Of a stretch of DNA of 38,636 nt, positions 16,507 to 25,673 are shown in pieces. The notes under the pieces are model-generated. The model did no database searches. It was not told where the DNA came from and saw only the letters and a list, made by a program, of their open reading frames with translations. The number at the start of each line of letters is the position of its first letter. The first letter of the stretch is position 1. This DNA comes from an uncultured Synergistales bacterium (GTDB lineage: Bacteria > Synergistota > Synergistia > Synergistales > Aminobacteriaceae), in the NCBI GenBank assembly GCA_905233215.1, contig CAJODC010000022.1, positions 1-38,636 of the forward strand. The letters run 5' to 3'. The position numbers were made by a program, and so were the translations under genes.

Positions 16507-17911
16507 ATCGTGTTAGTACACAGACGCTCTCAACATGTGCAGTCTGCGGAAACATGTCAAACGCCCTCAAGCTCTCAAGCCTGTAGCCCTTCCCTGAAAG
16601 AATCTTACAGTCCCTCGCCAATGTCGCCGGGTTGCACGAAACATAAACGACTCGTCTCACACCGAAATCACTCACTGCCTCAATCACCGATCTTTCACAG
16701 CCGTCTCTCGGTGGATCAAGAACAACAGCGTCATAATTCTCTCGAAGGTCAGCTATAACTTCCTCAGACTTTCCGCAAAGTGTCCTGACGTTACCGAAAC
16801 CGTTGGCCTCAAGATTCCTCATGGCCATCTTCACCGCTCCTTTGTAGTCCTCAACGCTCGTAACGCTTTGAGCGTTCTCAGCGAGAAAGCACGTCAATGA
16901 GCCTGTACCGCTGTAGAGTTCGAGAATGTTCTTCGCTCCGTATGCCTGTGATGAGGCGTAAGCGAAAAGTTTTTCGGCCTGTCCTGTGTTGACCTGAAAG
17001 AATGACCCCGTGTCAAATGTCAGTCTGTACTTTCCGAGTCTCTCCGCAATAAGTCCCGAACCCGTGAGATTTTCCGTGTACGTTCCTAAAATCACGTTGC
17101 CCGGCTTCGAGTTGTGATTGAGCGTCAATGTGTCAGGCCGTGCCAGATTTCCCAACGATGCCAGAGCCTTCACGCTTTTCGCCGATAACTTACCGTTGAT
17201 GACGAATGACAACAATGACTCGTCCGTGTTGATTCCTGTTCTTGCGATGATGTGCCGTAACTTTCCTGTGTGATTCGATTCATCGTAACCGTCAAAGGGA
17301 TAACGATTATTTTCGAGACCGTCAAGAATTTTCCCGTAAATTTCGTTGAGACGCTTGGCGTTGACCGGACATGTTCGGATAAATTCGAGCCGGTGAGTTC
17401 CTGCCCTGTAAAAACCTGTAGCAATCCTCCCGTTGATGCCTTGAACGGGAAAAGCCGCTTTGTTCCTGTAACCGAAAGATTCGGGCGATGCTTCACAGGT
17501 TAGGCCGTCAAAAATTTCTGCCGGGAATCCTCCAAGCCTCGTCATCGCGTCCCGGACAATTCCGGCCTTCAGCGTCAACTGCGTGGCGTAATCAGCGTGT
17601 TGAAGCTGACAGCCTCCGCAGCGTCCGTAATATTTGCACTTCGGACGAACTCGCCCTGACGCTTCAACTTCAACCGAAACTGTATCGGCAACAGAAAAAT
17701 CTTTCTTTCTTGCCACAATAGAAGCCCTCACAGTTTCGCCCGGCAACGCTCCATGTACAAACACAACGCCTCTCTCAGTCCTCGAAATTCCAGCTCCCTC
17801 GCTCGTGAGCCCTGAGATTGTGAGAGTAACAGTGTCGTTATGATTCCTGATGATGATGCACCCCTTGCCACTCAAAATTTTCACCGAGATAGAATTTTCT
17901 TGCCATCTCAT
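16493..17911 (-). CDS. rlmD: RlmD/TrmA-family 23S rRNA (uracil-5-)-methyltransferase
   Basis: This SAM-dependent enzyme makes 5-methyluridine in 23S rRNA. An N-terminal TRAM RNA-binding domain (about residues 26-85) is followed by an iron-sulfur cluster motif (C92, C98 and C101 in CKYYGRCGGC), a Rossmann SAM domain (ILELYSGTGSLTCFLA), the VVLDPPRDGCE motif, and the catalytic Cys in YVSCNPATLARD. Length (472 aa from 17911) is normal. The start is uncertain: the ATG at 17911 overlaps lptB by 74 nt, a GTG lies at 17884, and a good GGCAAGGGG ribosome site just upstream of the TRAM domain has no canonical start codon after it. RlmD, RlmC and RlmCD cannot be separated here. Confidence 0.88.
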   Translation of the reverse strand: MRWQENSISVKILSGKGCIIIRNHNDTVTLTISGLTSEGAGISRTERGVVFVHGALPGETVRASIVARKKDFSVADTVSVEVEASGRVRPKCKYYGRCGGCQLQHADYATQLTLKAGIVRDAMTRLGGFPAEIFDGLTCEASPESFGYRNKAAFPVQGINGRIATGFYRAGTHRLEFIRTCPVNAKRLNEIYGKILDGLENNRYPFDGYDESNHTGKLRHIIARTGINTDESLLSFVINGKLSAKSVKALASLGNLARPDTLTLNHNSKPGNVILGTYTENLTGSGLIAERLGKYRLTFDTGSFFQVNTGQAEKLFAYASSQAYGAKNILELYSGTGSLTCFLAENAQSVTSVEDYKGAVKMAMRNLEANGFGNVRTLCGKSEEVIADLRENYDAVVLDPPRDGCERSVIEAVSDFGVRRVVYVSCNPATLARDCKILSGKGYRLESLRAFDMFPQTAHVESVCVLTRYEKR

Positions 17912-18584
17912 TTTCTGCTACTTCTTCGGGAGAGCCTGACAGAAATATTTTCCCGTCATGAATCAAATATGTTCTGTCGGTAATCGAAAGAGTTTCCCTT
18001 ACATTGTGATCCGTAATCAATATTCCGTAGCCCTGAGATTTTAATTCGTCAATCATCGACTGAATATCTGCCACTGCTATCGGGTCAATTCCGCTGAAAG
18101 GTTCATCAAGCAGAATGAATTTCGGCTTCAGCGTCAAGGCTCTCGCTATCTCAACACGTCTCCTCTCACCGCCTGAGAGAGCATAGCCCATTGTGTCGGC
18201 AATGTGTGTAATCTTGAACTGTTCGAGCAGAGCATCTGTGAGTTCTTTAGCCTTCTTTCGCCTTCCGGTTTCCTCCCATACAAGATTGATGTTTTCACGG
18301 ACGGTCAAGTTTCGGAATACTGAAGCCTCTTGCGGAAGATAACCGATTCCCTTCCTTGCGCGTTCGTAAACAGGAAGAGCGGTGATCTCTTCGCCGTCAA
18401 TCATCACAGTACCCGAGTCAGGCCGAATCAGTCCGACAATCATGTAGAACGATGTAGTTTTGCCAGCTCCGTTCGGACCGAGAAGTCCTACAACTTCGCC
18501 AGCGTCAACACTAAAACTTACGCCCCCGACAACCATACGGCCTCCATAACCTTTGCGGAGGTCTTTTGCTGTTAATCCGTTCAT
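17838..18584 (-). CDS. lptB: LPS export ABC transporter ATP-binding protein LptB
   Basis: This is the ATPase of the LptB2FG complex, which extracts lipopolysaccharide from the inner membrane and pushes it along the Lpt bridge. Walker A GPNGAGKTT (36-44), Q-loop near YLPQEASVF, signature LSGGERRRVEIARAL, Walker B FILLDEPFSGID and switch ITDHNVRE are all present. The wording around the signature and IGYLPQEASVFRNLTV is characteristic of LptB as opposed to other ABC ATPases. It overlaps the lptA stop by 4 nt (ATGA), so the two are translationally coupled. Its presence is direct evidence of an LPS-bearing outer membrane. Confidence 0.95.
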   Translation of the reverse strand: MNGLTAKDLRKGYGGRMVVGGVSFSVDAGEVVGLLGPNGAGKTTSFYMIVGLIRPDSGTVMIDGEEITALPVYERARKGIGYLPQEASVFRNLTVRENINLVWEETGRRKKAKELTDALLEQFKITHIADTMGYALSGGERRRVEIARALTLKPKFILLDEPFSGIDPIAVADIQSMIDELKSQGYGILITDHNVRETLSITDRTYLIHDGKIFLSGSPEEVAENEMARKFYLGENFEWQGVHHHQES

Positions 18585-19510
18585 TTCTTGCGTGTCTTTC
18601 TTGTTTTTGACTGTGAAGATTTTTTCTTCGGTTCTTCTTCCTTCTGAGGTATCGAAATTTTTTGCTGCTTGCGTTCACGGTTGACATCTATTGTGATTTC
18701 GGCTCTGTCTGAACTTACCGCGCCTGTGTCTTTCCTCCTCGTAAGACCTCCGAGAGCCTCGACTCTGTTTTGGTCAGGGAAGTAGACCACTGAGTCGGAC
18801 CTTAGAGTCCTGCCTCCCTGAACAGCAACGACATGACCGCTGACAACAACGCTTCCCCGTTCCAGTGAGTAGAGAGCGTTATCGCCTCTGAGGCTCACGG
18901 GGTCTCCTTGAGCTTTCGGTTTGCCCTTGAGCCAGACTTTTCGTTTCGCTGTGAGTTCGTGAAGGTCTCCACGTCTGAGCAAGCCTTCAATGTTATCAGC
19001 ACCGAAACTGAGTCCCCTTGAAGTGTCCTCGATGTTGCGAGCCTTAGTGAGCCAGAATTTTGTCTGAGTGTCATTGCCAGACGGCTTGTCGATGCCTCCC
19101 GTGCCGGTTATGGTCAGCCTGTCAGCGTCAAGTTTCATCGTACCCATACTGCCGTTGACACCGCCCTGAAATTTACACGTCGGAATGTCCTGAAACGACA
19201 GCGAGACATTAGCGGCTTTGATGTTCACTTTGTCGCCGTACCATTTGCCGGAAGCGATGATTCCCTTGTTGAAGTTCACGACTCTTGCGTCAACATTCCC
19301 TGAACCTTCGGGAGCTGTGAGCTTGAGTTCTCCTGCTGTGATGATTACGTTACCTTCGGCGAGAAAGTCTCCCGTCTCAGCATCAAAACGCATTCTGTTT
19401 GCCGACAGTGTAGCCTGATCCGGCATCTGTGAATTGTCAACCGCTTCTGAAGGCATTGTAAACCATAGCGATAACAAAATTGCTGTGTACGCAAAAAATT
19501 TTCGTGTCAT
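18581..19510 (-). CDS. lptA: LptA/OstA-like LPS transport periplasmic protein
   Basis: LptA polymerises into the periplasmic bridge that carries lipopolysaccharide to the outer membrane. From the ATG at 19510 the protein begins MTRKFFAYTAILLSLWF with a signal peptide cut near PSEA. It then has an OstA/LptA beta-jellyroll (ATLSANRMRFDAETGDFLAE followed by GNVIITAGELKL), and a second OstA-like stretch near residues 225-285 (GDNALYSLERGSVVVSGHVV). The tail is very basic and low-complexity (KKKSSQSKTRKTRKK). About 309 aa is longer than E. coli LptA (185). The longer reading frame to 19582 is rejected because the signal peptide and an AAGGAAGGGG site fit the later ATG. Confidence 0.8.
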   Translation of the reverse strand: MTRKFFAYTAILLSLWFTMPSEAVDNSQMPDQATLSANRMRFDAETGDFLAEGNVIITAGELKLTAPEGSGNVDARVVNFNKGIIASGKWYGDKVNIKAANVSLSFQDIPTCKFQGGVNGSMGTMKLDADRLTITGTGGIDKPSGNDTQTKFWLTKARNIEDTSRGLSFGADNIEGLLRRGDLHELTAKRKVWLKGKPKAQGDPVSLRGDNALYSLERGSVVVSGHVVAVQGGRTLRSDSVVYFPDQNRVEALGGLTRRKDTGAVSSDRAEITIDVNRERKQQKISIPQKEEEPKKKSSQSKTRKTRKK

Positions 19511-19575
19511 TTTGAAAGTGTCTGTCCCCTTCCTTTGATGAGATAAGTAAAATATATCACAGAAAAATACAAACG

Positions 19576-19604
19576 TTGCCATAAGCGAGAGAGTATACTA
19601 CAAT
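19576..19604 (+). promoter_or_regulatory. Sigma70-like promoter for the subtilisin gene
   Basis: TTGCCA (19576-19581), a 17-nt spacer and TACAAT (19599-19604) lie 38 nt before the ATG of the secreted protease, in the short divergent region with lptA. Confidence 0.55.
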
Positions 19605-19641
19605 TTTTTACACAAAGTAAATATGAAAGGATTGATCGTCA

Positions 19642-22600
19642 ATGAGAAGGAAATTTATCGGGCTTGTTGTCTTTATTTTGACACTGGCGTTTTCTTTCAC
19701 GGCTTCAGCAAAAGATGATGTCATTCCCGGCGATGTCATTGTTTTGATGAAAGCTCCTTCAGTTTCGACTAACTCGACATTCGGGATCATGGCCGAAAAA
19801 GCAAGGGTCAGCCAAGTTGCAGTCAAGTCAGGCGCAAAGGTCAAGAAGAATTACACAGCCTTGTCGAAAGCAGCGGGAAAGAGTTTCGCACTTCTTCACT
19901 CCGACACTCAATCAGCCGAAAAACTCCTCAAGGAACTGAAGAAGAATCCTGACGTTCTCGGAGTGTCCCTGAACTACGTAGTACACGCGTTCGATCAACC
20001 TGATGATGAGTATTACAGCAAACTCTGGGGGCCTCACGCCATTTCAGCCGATAAGTTATGGGACGAAGGCTTCACGGGTACGGCAAGCACATATGTAGCG
20101 GTTCTTGACACTGGAATATCGTACACTCACAGCGATTTGGCCGCTAACTTTGACACGAAGGGTTACAGCAGAAACTTCTCAACAGCTTCTGATTACTCCG
20201 ACGTTAAAGGACACGGAAGCCACGTAGCCGGAACGATAGCGGCTGTCGGCAACAATGGAATCGGTGTCGCTGGCGTGAACTGGAAAGCAAAAGTATTCGC
20301 CCTGAAAGTACTCGGTGACGATGGCAAGGGCCAATGGGCATGGACGACTGAAGCACTGAATTACCTCTGTGAACTTGTTGACGCTAACCCGAATTTGAAT
20401 CTAGCGTCAATCAACCTGTCATTAGGCGGTTGGATCTCGAAGACACCTGACGAAATGATTTCCGGGAACGATCCGATGTGGGCAGCGTTCAAGGCGTTCA
20501 GCGACAAGAACAGGGCGGTAATCTGCGTGTCTGCCGGAAACGAATCTCAGGAAGTCGGCAAAGTCGGAACAGGCGAATACGCCGGGAAGTATGTTTACCC
20601 TGCTTCGTTCAAGAACATCAGCAACATGATCGTTGTAGCTGCTGCCGATAACAATTCGTCATACTCGAAGGCGTATTACAGCAACTACAGCAAGACATAC
20701 GTTGACGTTTCAGCACCCGGCTCAGGAATTTACAGCACGATACCCGGCAACAGTTACGGCAGCAAGAGCGGAACATCAATGGCGGCTCCTCACGTAACAG
20801 GAGCAGCAGCCCTCTTGAAGTCGATAATTCCGTCAGAGACTGCAAGCCAGATCAAAGCAGCCATAAAGAGCGGAGCTAACACGAAAATTGCCAAAGATTA
20901 CACGGCAAGCGGCTTCCTTGATGTCAAAAAAGCTCTTCAGACGTTGCAGTCAACAAGCAAGACGAAGCCGAAAATACTGACCAGTTCTCTTCCTGAAGGT
21001 ATAGTCTCGGAAGATTACGGCGTTATGCTCTCTGCTCAAGGTGCTACCCCGATGACTTGGACGAAAAAAAGCGGAACATTGCCGAAGGGACTGACTCTGA
21101 CGAAAGCGGGCTGGCTCGGAGGGACTCCAACGAAAGCCGGGAGTTACACATTCACGCTTCAGGCCAAGAACAGCAAAGGCACCGACACAAAGAAGTTCAC
21201 CGTCAATGTCAAACTCTATGACATGTCGATAACGTCATCGTTCAAAGATGCCACTAACGGAAGCACATATTATGATTATGTCGAAGTTAGCGGAGGTTAC
21301 GCCAATTACACATGGAAGAAAGTCAGCGGTACAGTGCCTAATGGTTTATCGCTGAGTTACTCAGGGAACAGGGCAAAACTTTCAGGAACTCCGACAAAAC
21401 CGGGAACGTACACGTTCAAGCTCAGAGCTACCGACAAGAACAAAGTAACCGCTGAAAAGGAGTTCACGGTACAAATCAGTCAGTATGTCATCACGATAAA
21501 CTACAGTTTCTACAACGCTACAATGGGCCGTGAGTATTCTGACTGGACATCAGCGAGCAACGGAGTTATGCCTTACACGTGGAAGAAGGTCAGCGGTGAT
21601 CTTCCGCCCGGTCTGACTCTCTCTTACTCCAATTCCGACAACAAAGTAAGGCTCACAGGTACGCCGAAAGTGCCGGGAACGTATAACTTCAAGCTCCGTG
21701 TTACCGACAAGAACAAAGTAACGGCTGAAAAAACGTTCTCGATTACGGTGGCGATGCCGTCGCTCTCCATTTCTCGGAGCTTCAAGAACGGAGCGTTAAA
21801 GGCTGTCTACTCTGATTATGTATCAGTCAGCGGAGGCACAACGCCTTACACCGTCAAGAAAGTCAGCGGTACTCTTCCTACAGGGCTGAAACTTTCGGTG
21901 TCAGGAAGTTCCGTTTACCTCAAAGGGACTCCGACAAAGGCGGGCGCGTTCACATTCACACTTCGTGTTACAGATGCCAACAAGGTAACTGCTGACAGGG
22001 CGTTCACGGTGAACATAATCGCGCCGGAAATGTTGTGGACTTTCAGCAACGGTACACTGAAGACGGCTTACGGCGACTACGTAACGATCTCGGGCGGAAC
22101 TGCACCGTACACTTGGTCGAAGACGAGCGGAACAATTCCCACAGGCTTGAAGCTGAAGTATTCGGGAGCGGTGGCCATGCTTTACGGTACGCCGACAGCG
22201 ACAGGAACGTTCAAATTCACGCTCAAAGTTACGGACGCTAACAAAGCAGCGGTGTCAAAAACATTCACGGTGAAGATAACGAAAGCGTCATCATCGAGCA
22301 GCAAATCATCAGGCACTGACACAGGCACGAAGGGCGGAACTTCATCGGGTGTTGTTGACGAGAAGAAGTCATCATCTGGAAGCAAATCAGTCGTACAGAA
22401 TGCTCCGAGCGGAGGCGGTAAGAGCGTCAATAATCTTCGGGCGTTGCTGACTGTAGCAGAAGATGACATCGTGGAATCTTACGAAGGCAAGGACAGCGAT
22501 TTAGTGAAAGTCCGAGCAGGAAAGCCTCTGAATTTCACTGTCAGCGGTTGGAGCAAAGATGTTACTGGCGTAACCGTTTATGTTGACGAGAAAGCTCTCA

Positions 22601-22725
22601 AGAACATCAAGGTCACCAAGAAAGGAACATTCACGCTGCCTGCTGAGATTGTGAGAGGAGATTTCAAGGTCAGCGTAAAAGCGGGCGAACTTGAATCGGA
22701 AGAACTGTTTATCATCGCAGATTAA
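19642..22725 (+). CDS. Secreted S8 subtilisin-like protease with five putative-Ig repeats
   Basis: This is an exported serine protease. The signal peptide (residues 1-23, ending FTASA) is followed by an I9-like propeptide (about 28-117) and an S8 catalytic domain (about 125-435). Asp156 in VAVLDTGI, His191 in GHGSHVAGTIA, Asn300 in SAGNE and Ser379 in SGTSMAAPHVTG form the complete active site. Five tandem He_PIG/cadherin-like repeats of about 85 residues follow (about 443-523, 527-612, 616-702, 707-792, 796-880), each with a SGTLPTGLKL-type and GTPTKAGTYTFTL-type motif. A Ser/Lys/Gly-rich linker (about 881-930) leads to a last beta domain. No sortase or membrane anchor is seen. AAAGGA precedes the ATG; a terminator follows. 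Confidence 0.93.
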   Translation: MRRKFIGLVVFILTLAFSFTASAKDDVIPGDVIVLMKAPSVSTNSTFGIMAEKARVSQVAVKSGAKVKKNYTALSKAAGKSFALLHSDTQSAEKLLKELKKNPDVLGVSLNYVVHAFDQPDDEYYSKLWGPHAISADKLWDEGFTGTASTYVAVLDTGISYTHSDLAANFDTKGYSRNFSTASDYSDVKGHGSHVAGTIAAVGNNGIGVAGVNWKAKVFALKVLGDDGKGQWAWTTEALNYLCELVDANPNLNLASINLSLGGWISKTPDEMISGNDPMWAAFKAFSDKNRAVICVSAGNESQEVGKVGTGEYAGKYVYPASFKNISNMIVVAAADNNSSYSKAYYSNYSKTYVDVSAPGSGIYSTIPGNSYGSKSGTSMAAPHVTGAAALLKSIIPSETASQIKAAIKSGANTKIAKDYTASGFLDVKKALQTLQSTSKTKPKILTSSLPEGIVSEDYGVMLSAQGATPMTWTKKSGTLPKGLTLTKAGWLGGTPTKAGSYTFTLQAKNSKGTDTKKFTVNVKLYDMSITSSFKDATNGSTYYDYVEVSGGYANYTWKKVSGTVPNGLSLSYSGNRAKLSGTPTKPGTYTFKLRATDKNKVTAEKEFTVQISQYVITINYSFYNATMGREYSDWTSASNGVMPYTWKKVSGDLPPGLTLSYSNSDNKVRLTGTPKVPGTYNFKLRVTDKNKVTAEKTFSITVAMPSLSISRSFKNGALKAVYSDYVSVSGGTTPYTVKKVSGTLPTGLKLSVSGSSVYLKGTPTKAGAFTFTLRVTDANKVTADRAFTVNIIAPEMLWTFSNGTLKTAYGDYVTISGGTAPYTWSKTSGTIPTGLKLKYSGAVAMLYGTPTATGTFKFTLKVTDANKAAVSKTFTVKITKASSSSSKSSGTDTGTKGGTSSGVVDEKKSSSGSKSVVQNAPSGGGKSVNNLRALLTVAEDDIVESYEGKDSDLVKVRAGKPLNFTVSGWSKDVTGVTVYVDEKALKNIKVTKKGTFTLPAEIVRGDFKVSVKAGELESEELFIIAD
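20968..22281 (+). repeat. Five tandem ~260-bp repeats encoding PIG domains
   Basis: The five Ig-like units inside the subtilisin gene recur about every 260 bp. Units 2-5 are most alike, sharing VSGG or SGGT near the start, a KVSGT(L/V)P-type turn, GTPT(K/A).GT, and (V/A)TD.NK before the last strand. The first unit is the most divergent. Confidence 0.8.
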
Positions 22726-22740
22726 CAGGAGAAAAAAAAT

Positions 22741-22772
22741 TTCCCCTCTGTTTGAAACAGGGGGGATTTTTT
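22741..22772. terminator. Terminator after the subtilisin gene
   Basis: CCCCTCTGTTT (22743-22753) pairs with the facing AAACAGGGGGG (22755-22765), followed by TTTTTT at 22767-22772. The A-rich left side (22732-22739) makes it able to act for the converging minus-strand gene as well. Confidence 0.8.
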
Positions 22773-22776
22773 GTTT

Positions 22777-23172
22777 TTATCCTTTCCAGTATTGGAACAA
22801 AGCCATCAGCAGAGCAAGTACAGCGAGCCACAAATTCATTCTAGTCTGCATGGCCGAGAAACTTCCGGATAATTCTTTCACGTCTCCGCGAAGTTCGCTT
22901 AACTCTTTGCGCAGTTCCTTCAAATCTTCTTTTGTCTCGGTCAGTCGGTGTTCTGTTACTCCTGTAGTTATCTTCAAGTCTGACATTTCAAACTTCAAAT
23001 TCGACACTTCTGACTTCAACGTAGACAAGTCTTGCGCCATCTTTGTGTTATCTCTGCGTATATCGAACACTTCATCTTTCAGTTCTCGGACACTTGCGTC
23101 TATTCCCTGCAACAGTCCGTAGACTCCCTGTTTACCCTCGATGTCGATCGTCAACTGTCGGTCATATTTCAT
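22777..23172 (-). CDS. Small coiled-coil protein with C-terminal membrane helix
   Basis: The 131-aa protein is not matched to a named family. Residues about 25-105 are a continuous heptad-rich coiled coil (LSTLKSEVSNLKFEMSDLK, then LKELRKELSELRGDVKELS). One membrane helix follows (about 112-127, LWLAVLALLMALF) and the end is short (QYWKG). It has no signal peptide, so a tail-anchored topology with the coiled coil in the cytoplasm is likely. TATAAT lies upstream and AGGAAG precedes the ATG, so it can be transcribed on its own after recX. It shares architecture with the proteins at 33651-34007 and 37585-38019. XhlA-like or Bdr/DUF1640-like proteins are possible comparisons. Confidence 0.65.
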   Translation of the reverse strand: MKYDRQLTIDIEGKQGVYGLLQGIDASVRELKDEVFDIRRDNTKMAQDLSTLKSEVSNLKFEMSDLKITTGVTEHRLTETKEDLKELRKELSELRGDVKELSGSFSAMQTRMNLWLAVLALLMALFQYWKG

Positions 23173-23196
23173 GCTTCATCACTTCCTGCAAGATGA

Positions 23197-23604
23197 TTAT
23201 ACATTACTGACAGCTCTCCCAGAGAAACCGCGAGACATCAACCTTGATTTTATTTTCCTCTCGTCAATCCCTGAACGCCTCAAACTCTCGGCGATCTCCC
23301 TCGCTCTGTCGGACTCGTCATCAATCTCATCAAGTGCCGACATTATGTCCCTGCGCGAAATCCCTCTAGCTCCAAGCTCATACGTTATCTTAGCGTTGCC
23401 CCAATGCCTGTGGCCGTCAGCAAAAAGTCTAGCGTAGCCTTCATCATCAATTATCCCGATGTCCTCAGCTTCATTCATGAAAGACTCTTTCACCTCGTCA
23501 GGAACACGGAAGCCCGATAGAATTTCAGCGGCTCTCTTTCTTGTACATGCTTTGCGAGTGAGTAAGGCGAAAAATTTTTCTCTCTCTTCATCGTAAACAC
23601 TCAT
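23197..23604 (-). CDS. recX: Regulatory protein RecX
   Basis: RecX binds RecA filaments and tunes recombination. The 135 aa of three-helix repeats show the family marks IIDDEGYARLFADGHRHWGN and YELGARGISRRDI, then MSRGFSG near the end. The ATG overlaps the recG stop by 4 nt. It is placed in a DNA-repair pair with recG, not beside recA as in many genomes. Confidence 0.85.
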   Translation of the reverse strand: MSVYDEEREKFFALLTRKACTRKRAAEILSGFRVPDEVKESFMNEAEDIGIIDDEGYARLFADGHRHWGNAKITYELGARGISRRDIMSALDEIDDESDRAREIAESLRRSGIDERKIKSRLMSRGFSGRAVSNV

Positions 23605-25673
23605 GATGTTACCGCCAGTTCTAAAACTTTACCGAGCTTTCTGAAAATTTCGCGCCTCAGTTCGGGTTCATTCTTCAATTCCGGGTCAGCCTCAAGCAAA
23701 ATTGACGCTTCGTTCTTGGCAAGAGTCAAAATTTTCTCGTCCCTCACAATGTCGGCTACCCTGAAATCCGTGACTCCATGCTGATGAGTTCCGCAGACTT
23801 CGCCGGGCCCTCGTTGAATCAAATCACGTTCGGAGAGCCTGAAGCCGTCAGAGATTTCTACCATCGCTGAGACTCTCTCACGGCCTGTCTCGGTAATGTC
23901 GGCGTTCTCGATGAGTACACAGTAACTTTGCGCATCTCCTCGACCGACTCTGCCTCTGAGCTGGTGAAGCTGTGCGAGTCCGAACTGTCCTGCGTCCTGA
24001 ATCACTATCATCGTTGCGTTGGGAACGTCAACGCCGACCTCAATCACTACGGTTGCGACTAGGAGATCAATTTTCCCCGATGCGAAATCGCTCATGATCC
24101 TCGACTTCTCGTCAATCGCCAACTGTCCGTGAAGTATTGCTGTCTTGATTCTGGGCATGGCCTTCTTGAGGCGTTCATTCGCTGATGTTACGCTCGCTAA
24201 ATCCCGTTCGCCCTCGTCAATCAGAGGACACACCCAGTAAACTTGATGGCCTTTGCTGACTTGTTCAATGATTTTTTTGCAGACTGAATCAAAATCTTTC
24301 GCTTTTACTGCTACCGTCTTTATCTCTTTTCGGCCTTTCGGAAGTTCGTTGAGTGTAGAAACTTCAAGGTCTCCATACACCGACATTATCAGCGTTCTCG
24401 GAATCGGTGTCGCCGTCATGGCCAAGACGTGAGGTGCTTTTGCCTTCGCAGTGAGTCCGCTCCTCTGTAACACTCCGAATCTGTGCTGTTCGTCAACAAT
24501 AACAAGAGCGAGATTCTTGAACGTTACAGCCTCCGAGAAAAGAGCGTGAGTGCCGACAGCGATGTTAATTGTTCCGTCAGACAGTCCCGCTAAAATTTCA
24601 CGCCTTTCTGAAAGTTTGAGGCTTCCAGTCAAAAGAGCCGTTCTGACTCCGAGAGGGTCAAGAAACTTTTTGAGGCTCATGTAGTGTTGTTGAGCGAGAA
24701 TTTCCGTTGGTGCCATGAATGCTGACTGAACGCCGGAGTCAAACGCTGCCAGCATTGCGAACACTGCCACGATTGTTTTTCCCGAACCTACATCGCCCTG
24801 TAAAAGTCTGTTCATCGGGCAGGGTTGCCTCATGTCTTCAAGTATTTCGTAGACGGCGACTCTTTGAGCGTCAGTGAGTTTGAAGGGAAGAGAGTCTCGG
24901 AATTTTGAGAAGGTTTGACCGTCGCTGATGATTTCGGCTTTGTACTTTTCGGAAAATTCCTGCCGTCTCATCATCACTCCCGTCTGTAACAAAAAGAACT
25001 CGTTGAATGCTAACCTGTTTCTTGCTCGTATGAACTTGTCCTCATTTTCGGGAGAATGAACTTGACGCACAGCCTCTTTCAAACTCATCATGCTGTAGCG
25101 TTTTATTATGCTTTCTGGAAGAAAATCAACAAGACACCAGCCGTAAGCGTCAAAAGCAGTGCCAATAAATTTCTTGATGGCATTCTGAGTCAAGTCAGCG
25201 GTGCCGGGATAGATCGGTACGATTTTGCCGATTAAGTTCGGGACTTGCGATTTTCTGTAGAGTATTTCAAACTCAGGGTGAGTGAATTGCGGTTTATCGT
25301 AGTAGCTGCTGACTTGTCCGTAGATAGCCAGCTTCGTTCCTGTACGGAGGAAACCGGCTATCTTGTCCGTGAACCAGACGACCCGGGCAGTTCCTGTGTC
25401 ATCGGCGATAACTGCCTCAGTTCGTCCCCTTATGCGTGAAATTTCGATGATGAATGCGATTGTACACTCAATGTTTCCGGGCTGAATGTCTCGGAGCTGT
25501 TTCGGGAATCTCCTGTCCTCGTAGCGTCTCGGCATCAAGTAGAAAATATCTTCGAGGGTTGAGACTCCTATCTTCGACAAAGCCTGAGCCTTTTTCGGGC
25601 CTACACCGTCAAGAATGCTGACGGGAGAAGCGAGAAGGCTGCTAGGCTTCGGATTGCTGCGTATCGTTGTCAT
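23601..25673 (-). CDS. recG: ATP-dependent DNA helicase RecG
   Basis: RecG remodels stalled replication forks and branched DNA. The N-terminal wedge (OB-fold) domain carries LDGVGPKKAQALSKIGV and LFHY-equivalent YLMPRRYEDR. The helicase core has Walker A LLQGDVGSGKTIVA, DEQHRFGVLQR (DExH), TATPIPRTL, and motif VI QLRGRVGRGDAQSYC. The C-terminal RecG signature LSERDLIQRGPGEVCGTHQHG is present. The 690 aa length is typical. The start overlaps the end of divIVA by 32 nt. Confidence 0.96.
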   Translation of the reverse strand: MTTIRSNPKPSSLLASPVSILDGVGPKKAQALSKIGVSTLEDIFYLMPRRYEDRRFPKQLRDIQPGNIECTIAFIIEISRIRGRTEAVIADDTGTARVVWFTDKIAGFLRTGTKLAIYGQVSSYYDKPQFTHPEFEILYRKSQVPNLIGKIVPIYPGTADLTQNAIKKFIGTAFDAYGWCLVDFLPESIIKRYSMMSLKEAVRQVHSPENEDKFIRARNRLAFNEFFLLQTGVMMRRQEFSEKYKAEIISDGQTFSKFRDSLPFKLTDAQRVAVYEILEDMRQPCPMNRLLQGDVGSGKTIVAVFAMLAAFDSGVQSAFMAPTEILAQQHYMSLKKFLDPLGVRTALLTGSLKLSERREILAGLSDGTINIAVGTHALFSEAVTFKNLALVIVDEQHRFGVLQRSGLTAKAKAPHVLAMTATPIPRTLIMSVYGDLEVSTLNELPKGRKEIKTVAVKAKDFDSVCKKIIEQVSKGHQVYWVCPLIDEGERDLASVTSANERLKKAMPRIKTAILHGQLAIDEKSRIMSDFASGKIDLLVATVVIEVGVDVPNATMIVIQDAGQFGLAQLHQLRGRVGRGDAQSYCVLIENADITETGRERVSAMVEISDGFRLSERDLIQRGPGEVCGTHQHGVTDFRVADIVRDEKILTLAKNEASILLEADPELKNEPELRREIFRKLGKVLELAVTS

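Noticed and set aside
16261-16758. 165-aa plus-strand ORF across vat and rlmD
   Set aside because: It is antisense to two well-supported genes and the translation is low-complexity and Ser/His-rich, with no motif.
20968-22281. Regular repeats considered as a CRISPR array
   Set aside because: Units are about 260 bp, in frame and protein-coding (PIG domains), with no short palindromic repeats or unique spacers.
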